A DNA stretch of 64,000 nucleotides from Sporosarcina sp. FSL K6-3457 (GTDB lineage: Bacteria > Bacillota > Bacilli > Bacillales_A > Planococcaceae), in NCBI RefSeq assembly GCF_038007285.1, contig NZ_JBBOWX010000001.1, positions 637,501-701,500 of the forward strand, in the 5' to 3' direction. Positions 59,102 to 64,000 of this stretch are shown here, one piece after another (position 1 is the stretch's first letter; the number at the start of each line of letters is the position of its first letter). The notes below the pieces were generated by a model that was given only the letters and a program-made list of their open reading frames with translations, had not been told where the DNA came from and ran no database searches. Made by a program: the position numbers and the translations under genes.

Positions 59102-59195
59102 GGGGACAAAATGGGGACAAAATGCGGACAAATCCGGACAAATCCGGACAAATGATCGAATGGGTACAAGAATCCGGACAAAATGCGGACAAAAT
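59102..59195 (+). repeat. 10-11-bp tandem repeat, GGACAAA type
   Basis: GGACAAA starts at 59104, 59115, 59126, 59136 and 59146 (spacing 11, 11, 10, 10), then at 59176 and 59187. The tract begins right after the AlbA_2 stop. The spacing is one helical turn. Confidence 0.88.
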
Positions 59196-59346
59196 TCGAA
59201 TTAAAAAAGTATTAGCTTCTAAAATGATCCAATTTTAAAAAACTACTCACGTAATTCCGAACTGTTCCAGTACCTTTTTTATGGTTGGAGATTTGAATTA
59301 TTACGGTGTACACACTTTCCGAAAACTATCAATCATTGAGTTCTTT

Positions 59347-59365
59347 GTGCCAGTCACTCATACAT
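59347..59365 (+). repeat. partial GTGCCAGTCACTC element (left end only)
   Basis: GTGCCAGTCACTCATACAT matches the left end of the elements at 52680 and 51774. The rest is missing and the truncated fic frame starts about 14 bases later. Confidence 0.8.
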
Positions 59366-59378
59366 TCGATAGAAAGGA

Positions 59379-59732
59379 GCAGGATTTCATGAAACAACGC
59401 TCCCAGCAGAGGTCAGTAATGAAATGAAAAAACTTATTGCCGACTATCATGCAAAAGCTACGATTACTATTGAAGATATTGTTGATTTTCATTACCGGTA
59501 TGAAAGTATACACCCCTTTCAGGATGGAAATGGACGCGTAGGGCGAATGATTATGTTTAAAGAGTGCCTAAAGCATGACATCCTCCCATTTATTATTGAC
59601 CATGAGCATAAGTTATTTTATTACCGTGGCCTTAGCGAATATAAATCGGGAAAAGGCTCCTTATTAGATATATGTTTATCTTCACAGGATCGATATGAGG
59701 GGATGGTAGATTACTTTTATCCGGAAATATAG
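59379..59732 (+). pseudogene. fic gene, C-terminal fragment with Fic motif
   Basis: The frame is open from about 59379 (GFHETTLPAEVSNEMKKL) and carries the complete Fic active-site motif HPFQDGNGRVGR, ending IIDHEHKLFYYRGLSEYKSG and DYFYPEI. Fic enzymes transfer AMP or related groups to proteins. The N-terminal half is absent upstream; a matching piece lies at 56923-57012. An internal ATG at 59424 could make a 102-residue core, but without the N-terminal helices it is unlikely to be active. Confidence 0.8.
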
Positions 59733-59870
59733 CATTGCAAAACGACAAAATTAATCAAGTCACCGATAAGATGCACACAAGGTGACTACCCCATCTGTGT
59801 TCCTGACACATGTTGGTATCTGAATATCTTGAAGTTATAAAGCAGTTCCGCTATGATAAACTCAACAGTT

Positions 59871-59916
59871 CCCGCCACGCCTCTTAACAATGCGCAACAA
59901 GGCGGGTCGTTTTGTT
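59871..59916 (+). terminator. terminator before the sensor-kinase operon
   Basis: CCCGCC (59871-59876) pairs with GGCGGG (59901-59906), with internal bases partly paired, followed by TCGTTTTGTTTT. The surrounding 59733-60039 holds no gene. Confidence 0.6.
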
Positions 59917-60039
59917 TTCGATATGTTTTATCTTTTAGGTAGGTATGCTTGAAGTGCACAAGGGACCTGTTCCATTGTGTTCTTATATATGTATTCGTGT
60001 TATTTATCGCACTTATTTGTGAATGGGAGGCATTTTAAC

Positions 60040-62202
60040 ATGAGGGGGATTTTTCAATCTGACTCTAGATTATTTTTACTACGCTTAGTTGCTGCCCTTG
60101 TTGTTGGCCTAGTTGTAAGCTATGCTATCGTCTCTCCAGCAAAATCACTAAAATTTCAAAGTGAAAAAGGTGTATTAGATTTATCAAATGTTCGTGTTTC
60201 GGAAAATTTAGTAAAGATACAAGGGGAATGGGAGTTTTATTGGAGAGAACTACTGTCGCCTACGGATATACATAATCACTTAGCAAAAGACGAGGTTAGT
60301 AGCCGTTTGATTAGTATTCCGAACTCCTGGCTAGGCTATCGGCTCGATGGGAAACAACTAGACGGCACAGGATTTGCAACTTACCGATTGGTTATCAAAC
60401 TTGGCGAGGATAACCAGAATGAAAGGCTTGCACTGCGGATACCTACCATCTTTCATTCATATAAGTTATGGGTGAATGGTGAGTTGCTGTCAGAAGTTGG
60501 TGTTGTCGGTCAGGATCGAAGTAGTGCCAGGCCGCATCTAGCAACAAAGTTGGTTTTCTTCCAACCCGAGAATGATACTGTGGAACTAGTTATACAAGTA
60601 GCCAATTTTCATCATAAACGGGGCGGTATGACCAAAACGATAGAGTTGGGTGGCAGTGATATCATTACAGCCAACACCCATTTGAAAATTGCGACTGAAA
60701 TGTTTGTGACGGCAAGTTTACTTGTCATTGGTGTTTATCACTTATTATTATATACATTAAGGCGTAAAGATAAGGCTCCTCTCTATTTTGGTCTATTTAC
60801 TTTAATGTTCGGTATTCGGTCATTGTTAGTAGGTGAGCTTTTACTCACACAATTGTTTCCTGCTTTTCCGTGGGGTGTGCAGTTCAAAATCGAATACCTC
60901 ATTCTTTCCAGTGGCGGCTACATGATTATGATGTATGCGAAGATTATCTTTCCGAATACCGTGTCGCGCTGGTTTCATCGTAGCGTACGGCTAGTAACGG
61001 GCACATTATGTGTCATTATTTTGATGACCCCTGCCCTTGTCTTTACAAAATTATTAACCGTCATCGGGATTGTTGTCGTTTCACTGACGGTCTATTTGAT
61101 GATTGGTTTGGTTCGGGAGGCTAGGAAAGAGACGGAAGGGGCACTGACTTTTCTGTTGGTATCGATCGTTGCTTTAGTGACAATCGCCAATGATTTTCTT
61201 TATTACAGCGAATGGTCACGAATCGGTAATACGTCCCCTATTGGTCTATTGGTGTTTACTAGCGCACAGATGATACTGATTTCTTCAAGATTTACAAAAA
61301 CAGCTGCGAATGAAGAAAAAGTAACGCGTGAATTACAAGACGCCAACCATCAGTTAATCGAATTAAATACGAACTTAGAAAAAACTGTCCAAGAGCGTAC
61401 ACATGCCTTATCTATCACGCATGATGAACTTCAAACGTCGTATAATCGCTTGTTGGATTCCGAGCAAGGAAGGAAGAAGTTACTTTCTTATATTACGCAT
61501 GACCTACGTATGCCGTTGTCTAGTATGCTTGGATATGTCGAGCTTGTGCAGGATGGGATTCGACCGGAACGCAATGAACAATACTTGACGTATATTCAAG
61601 AAAACACTATCAAGATTACGCGTATGATTGAGGATTTATCTTTCTTGTCGCATTTAGAGACGGGACAAATTTCGTATCGAATGGAAGCAGTTAGTGTGCT
61701 TCAGTTTTTGAGTGGGTTCTATGAACAGTATGAGTTAGTTGTGCGTGATGCAGGGGTGGATTTCATATTAGATATAGGTGATATGGAAGACCAAGGACCT
61801 AATTTCCCCATTATCGAAGCTGACGCATACCGATTAGAGCAAGCCTTATTTAATCTATTATCGAATGCACTAAAATTTACGCCTACTGGAGGGCTGATAC
61901 GAATTACATTAATTGAGGATAGGATGAATGACGCAAATTATGTAGTCATTGGTATACAGGATTCTGGAACGGGTATACCTTCAGATCAACTTGAGCAAAT
62001 TTTTGAACGTAACTATAGGTATCATCGTCTGGGTGCTAAGAGAGAAATGGAAGGCAGTGGGCTTGGGTTGGCAATTTGTAGGGAAATTATACAAGCGCAT
62101 GGTGGGGCAGTTCGAGCTGAGAGTGATGGCGAGACAGGGGCGGCATTGTACGTATCACTCCCTTGTCTATTAAATGAAGGAAGGAAAGTGACTGGGTGGT
62201 GA
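60040..62202 (+). CDS. 7TM-DISM sensor histidine kinase
   Basis: A 720-residue kinase. After a first helix (about 11-32) comes an extracellular 7TMR-DISMED2 beta-domain (about 45-205: GEWEFYWRELL, YRLVIKLG, LWVNGELLSEVG), then seven helices (about 215-415), a coiled coil, HisKA (YITHDLRMPLSS, His about 487) and HATPase_c (NLLSNALKFTP, GSGLGLAICREI). The domain set suggests sensing of a carbohydrate or small molecule. The ATG at 60040 has GGGAGGC; the longer frame has none. It overlaps the regulator gene. Confidence 0.92.
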   Translation: MRGIFQSDSRLFLLRLVAALVVGLVVSYAIVSPAKSLKFQSEKGVLDLSNVRVSENLVKIQGEWEFYWRELLSPTDIHNHLAKDEVSSRLISIPNSWLGYRLDGKQLDGTGFATYRLVIKLGEDNQNERLALRIPTIFHSYKLWVNGELLSEVGVVGQDRSSARPHLATKLVFFQPENDTVELVIQVANFHHKRGGMTKTIELGGSDIITANTHLKIATEMFVTASLLVIGVYHLLLYTLRRKDKAPLYFGLFTLMFGIRSLLVGELLLTQLFPAFPWGVQFKIEYLILSSGGYMIMMYAKIIFPNTVSRWFHRSVRLVTGTLCVIILMTPALVFTKLLTVIGIVVVSLTVYLMIGLVREARKETEGALTFLLVSIVALVTIANDFLYYSEWSRIGNTSPIGLLVFTSAQMILISSRFTKTAANEEKVTRELQDANHQLIELNTNLEKTVQERTHALSITHDELQTSYNRLLDSEQGRKKLLSYITHDLRMPLSSMLGYVELVQDGIRPERNEQYLTYIQENTIKITRMIEDLSFLSHLETGQISYRMEAVSVLQFLSGFYEQYELVVRDAGVDFILDIGDMEDQGPNFPIIEADAYRLEQALFNLLSNALKFTPTGGLIRITLIEDRMNDANYVVIGIQDSGTGIPSDQLEQIFERNYRYHRLGAKREMEGSGLGLAICREIIQAHGGAVRAESDGETGAALYVSLPCLLNEGRKVTGW

Positions 62203-62891
62203 GTAATCCTAAAATAATGATTGTTGATGATGACCCACATATTTGTGAAATTATACAGGTATATTGTGAAAAAGAAGGTTTCATATCCGCTTGTAGTTAT
62301 AATGGTGTAGAAGCATTGGAACTAGTCAGAACTTTCGAACCAGATTTAATTGTACTAGATGTACTACTGGGCAATGAAAACGGGATAGATTGGTGTACGG
62401 AGGCACGCAGTTATACGAATGTACCTATCGTATTTTTAAGTAGTTGTGAGGCAGACGAGGTGAAAATTAATGCATTATCCTATGGCGGCGATGATTATGT
62501 GACCAAGCCATTCAGTCCAGGCGTACTTATGGCGAAGATTAAGGCACATCTTCGTAGAACGGCAATAGGTAGAAGGAATCAATTGTTGGAGTTGTATGGA
62601 TTGACAATAGATTTCCATGCACAGTCCGTTAATACAAGTAGTGGAACCGTATTTTTGTCGAAAAAAGAGTTTAGTTTACTTTCTTATATGGCGCAAAACG
62701 TTAATCGTGTACTCAGTGTAGACATGTTATTTCAGTCTATATGGGGAATGCAAAGTCTAGAAGATACGAGAACGGTCGCCGTACATATTAGTAATCTACG
62801 TAAAAAAATTGAGGATGATCCAGCTGATCCTAGGTGGATTATTACGGTTCGGGGAAAAGGATATATGTTGGTTGCAAACAGTACATCGTAA
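62196..62891 (+). CDS. OmpR-family response regulator
   Basis: A 231-residue regulator. The receiver (about 6-118) has IVDDDPH, phospho-acceptor Asp in LIVLDVLLGNENG, Ser-Ser in FLSSCEADE and Lys in YVTKPFSP. The Trans_reg_C winged helix (about 132-228) includes LSKKEFSLLSYMA and RTVAVHISNLRKKIE. A GTG start overlaps the kinase stop. It is the cognate partner of the 7TM-DISM kinase; the neighbouring SLH gene is a candidate target. Confidence 0.92.
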   Translation: MVSNPKIMIVDDDPHICEIIQVYCEKEGFISACSYNGVEALELVRTFEPDLIVLDVLLGNENGIDWCTEARSYTNVPIVFLSSCEADEVKINALSYGGDDYVTKPFSPGVLMAKIKAHLRRTAIGRRNQLLELYGLTIDFHAQSVNTSSGTVFLSKKEFSLLSYMAQNVNRVLSVDMLFQSIWGMQSLEDTRTVAVHISNLRKKIEDDPADPRWIITVRGKGYMLVANSTS

Positions 62892-62948
62892 GTACAAACT
62901 TAAAGTTTTCTTTACAATTCAAAAAGATCATATCTAGCATGATAAAAT

Positions 62949-63003
62949 AAGACTACAATTCGACATTTTTCGCTGTGTTGATATTGTAGTCTTATTTTTT
63001 TTT
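62949..63003 (+). terminator. terminator of the two-component operon
   Basis: AAGACTACAAT pairs perfectly with ATTGTAGTCTT, followed by A and a long T run. Confidence 0.92.
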
Positions 63004-63070
63004 AGGAGATTAAAAGAGAATCGTATCATAGCAAAACAGGTGTAGCTGCAATTAGAAGGGAGAGATAAGT

Positions 63071-64000
63071 ATGAAAAATATGAGAAAAAAAGTAAGGAAG
63101 TTGACATCACAATTTTTGGTGGTACTGCTAGTTATCAGTATGGTAGTTACCTTATTACCTGTGCAACAGGCGGCCGCAACCGGATTACCAGTGCAGCAAA
63201 AGGTAGCAGCCGAAACGTTTAAGTTCCGAGATGTTAAACAAACGAATTGGTACTACGATGCAGTCGACTATGTCGAAAAGAATGGCTTATTCAAAGGAAC
63301 AGGGGATGACCAATTCTCCCCTCAGGGAACGATGACGCGGGCCAATTTTGTGGTAGTACTAGGACGAATGGCAGGCGTGGATGTAAGTGAGTATTCAACC
63401 TCTGCCTTTTCCGACGTGAAATTAGATAAATCGTATGCGCCATATGTAGCATGGGCAGTTGAGAATAAGATTACAGTTGGTACGGGCGACGGAAAATTTT
63501 CTCCAAATGCTCCTATTAACAGAGAACAAATGGCATTGATGACTTTCCGATATTTCGAAAGCTATCAGATTCCTTACGAAAGAGATAAACCGATCACTAC
63601 GAAACCAAAAGATTTGGCCAAAATTTCTCCTTCGGCGGTTGATGCAGTCGTCAAGTTGTGGCAAGCCGGTTTATTCAGTGGAGACGAAAAGGGAAATTTT
63701 AATCCGAAAGCCAAAGCAACTCGTGCTCAAGCAGCAGCTTTCTTTATGCGTTCTCATAAGGTTGTACAAGCATGGATTATTCAAAAGCAAGAAGATAATA
63801 TAAAGCCAACACCAAAACCAGACGGAAATCCTGGTGGCAACAACAACGGCAGTAATCCTGGTGGCAACACCGGCGGCAAACCCGGTGGCAATAACGGCGG
63901 CAACACTGGCGGCGACAACGGTGGAAATCCCGGAGGCGACAACGGTGGAACTCCCGGAGGCGACAACGGTGGAACTCCCGGAGGCGACAACGGTGGAACT
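63071..64000 (+). CDS. S-layer homology (SLH) domain surface protein, 3' end outside window
   Basis: The frame starts at ATG 63071 (GGGAGAG upstream) and is still open at the window edge after 310 codons. A signal peptide (1-36, ending QQAAA) is followed by three SLH domains (about 51-105, 110-165, 177-235: FRDVKQTNWYYDAVDYVEKN, FSDVKLDKSYAPYVAWAVEN, AVDAVVKLWQAGLFSGDEKG), which bind pyruvylated wall polymer. Then comes a Gly-Asn-rich linker with DNGGTPGG repeats of 24 bp. The functional part is not visible. Confidence 0.92.
   Translation, partial: MKNMRKKVRKLTSQFLVVLLVISMVVTLLPVQQAAATGLPVQQKVAAETFKFRDVKQTNWYYDAVDYVEKNGLFKGTGDDQFSPQGTMTRANFVVVLGRMAGVDVSEYSTSAFSDVKLDKSYAPYVAWAVENKITVGTGDGKFSPNAPINREQMALMTFRYFESYQIPYERDKPITTKPKDLAKISPSAVDAVVKLWQAGLFSGDEKGNFNPKAKATRAQAAAFFMRSHKVVQAWIIQKQEDNIKPTPKPDGNPGGNNNGSNPGGNTGGKPGGNNGGNTGGDNGGNPGGDNGGTPGGDNGGTPGGDNGGT

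Noticed and set aside
63781-63990. Minus-strand Pro-rich ORF
   Set aside because: It is the shadow of the Gly-Asn-rich repeat of the SLH gene.

Overview
The window looks like chromosomal DNA of a low-GC, endospore-forming member of the Bacillales, most likely Planococcaceae and close to Sporosarcina. The evidence is a tripartite gerA-type germination operon, a pur operon with PurR boxes and a guanine riboswitch, T-box control of an aminoacyl-tRNA synthetase, and gene order shared with Bacillus subtilis (yebE-yebG-pur, then yerA-yerB-yerC-pcrB-pcrA-ligA-camS-gatCAB-dgkB, with yefA/rlmCD further on). No database could be searched, so the taxonomy is inference.

Layout. 1-1440: 3' end of a 23S rRNA gene, a 5S rRNA gene and a broken second 5S copy. 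2040-14186: yebE, yebG and the purine operon purE-K-S-Q-L-F-M-N-H-D. purB and purC are missing from their usual place between purK and purS, and PurQ has lost the catalytic Cys and His of its glutaminase site. 14187-19814: an inserted block with a two-component system, an SGNH lipoprotein, a membrane O-acyltransferase and a truncated TPR regulator, framed by copies of the purD tail and terminator. 19839-23987: a Gln-rich probable spore-surface protein, then an ABC exporter operon headed by a degenerate ABC ATPase fused to a LytTR DNA-binding domain. 24032-27596: gerA/B/C germination receptor on the minus strand. 27923-42588: conserved housekeeping block (YerA, YerB, YerC, PcrB, PcrA, LigA, CamS, GatCAB, a thioredoxin-like protein, DgkB). 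42587-46638: NUDIX hydrolase, a cytochrome bd operon with two tiny membrane-protein genes (one CydS-like), and a HigBA-type toxin-antitoxin pair whose toxin carries an in-frame amber stop. 46669-49383: a T-box leader invaded by palindromic repeats ahead of a second-type methionyl-tRNA synthetase. 49426-59732: rlmCD, then an accessory region with an ExoIII-like nuclease, a GIY-YIG protein, an unknown protein, a WG-repeat protein and an AlbA_2-type protein lying between two pieces of a fic gene; GTGCCAGTCACTC inverted-repeat elements are scattered through it. 60040-64000: a 7TM-DISM sensor kinase with its response regulator, then the start of an SLH-domain surface protein that runs off the window.

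The most unusual signals are: (1) a pur cluster with intact regulation but missing or catalytically altered members; (2) three intergenic arrays of unrelated sequence that all repeat at exactly 21 bp; (3) multi-hairpin repeats whose stems covary while loops stay fixed, one of them inside a T-box leader; (4) a LytTR-ABC pseudo-ATPase heading an exporter operon; (5) nested duplications at the purD terminator.
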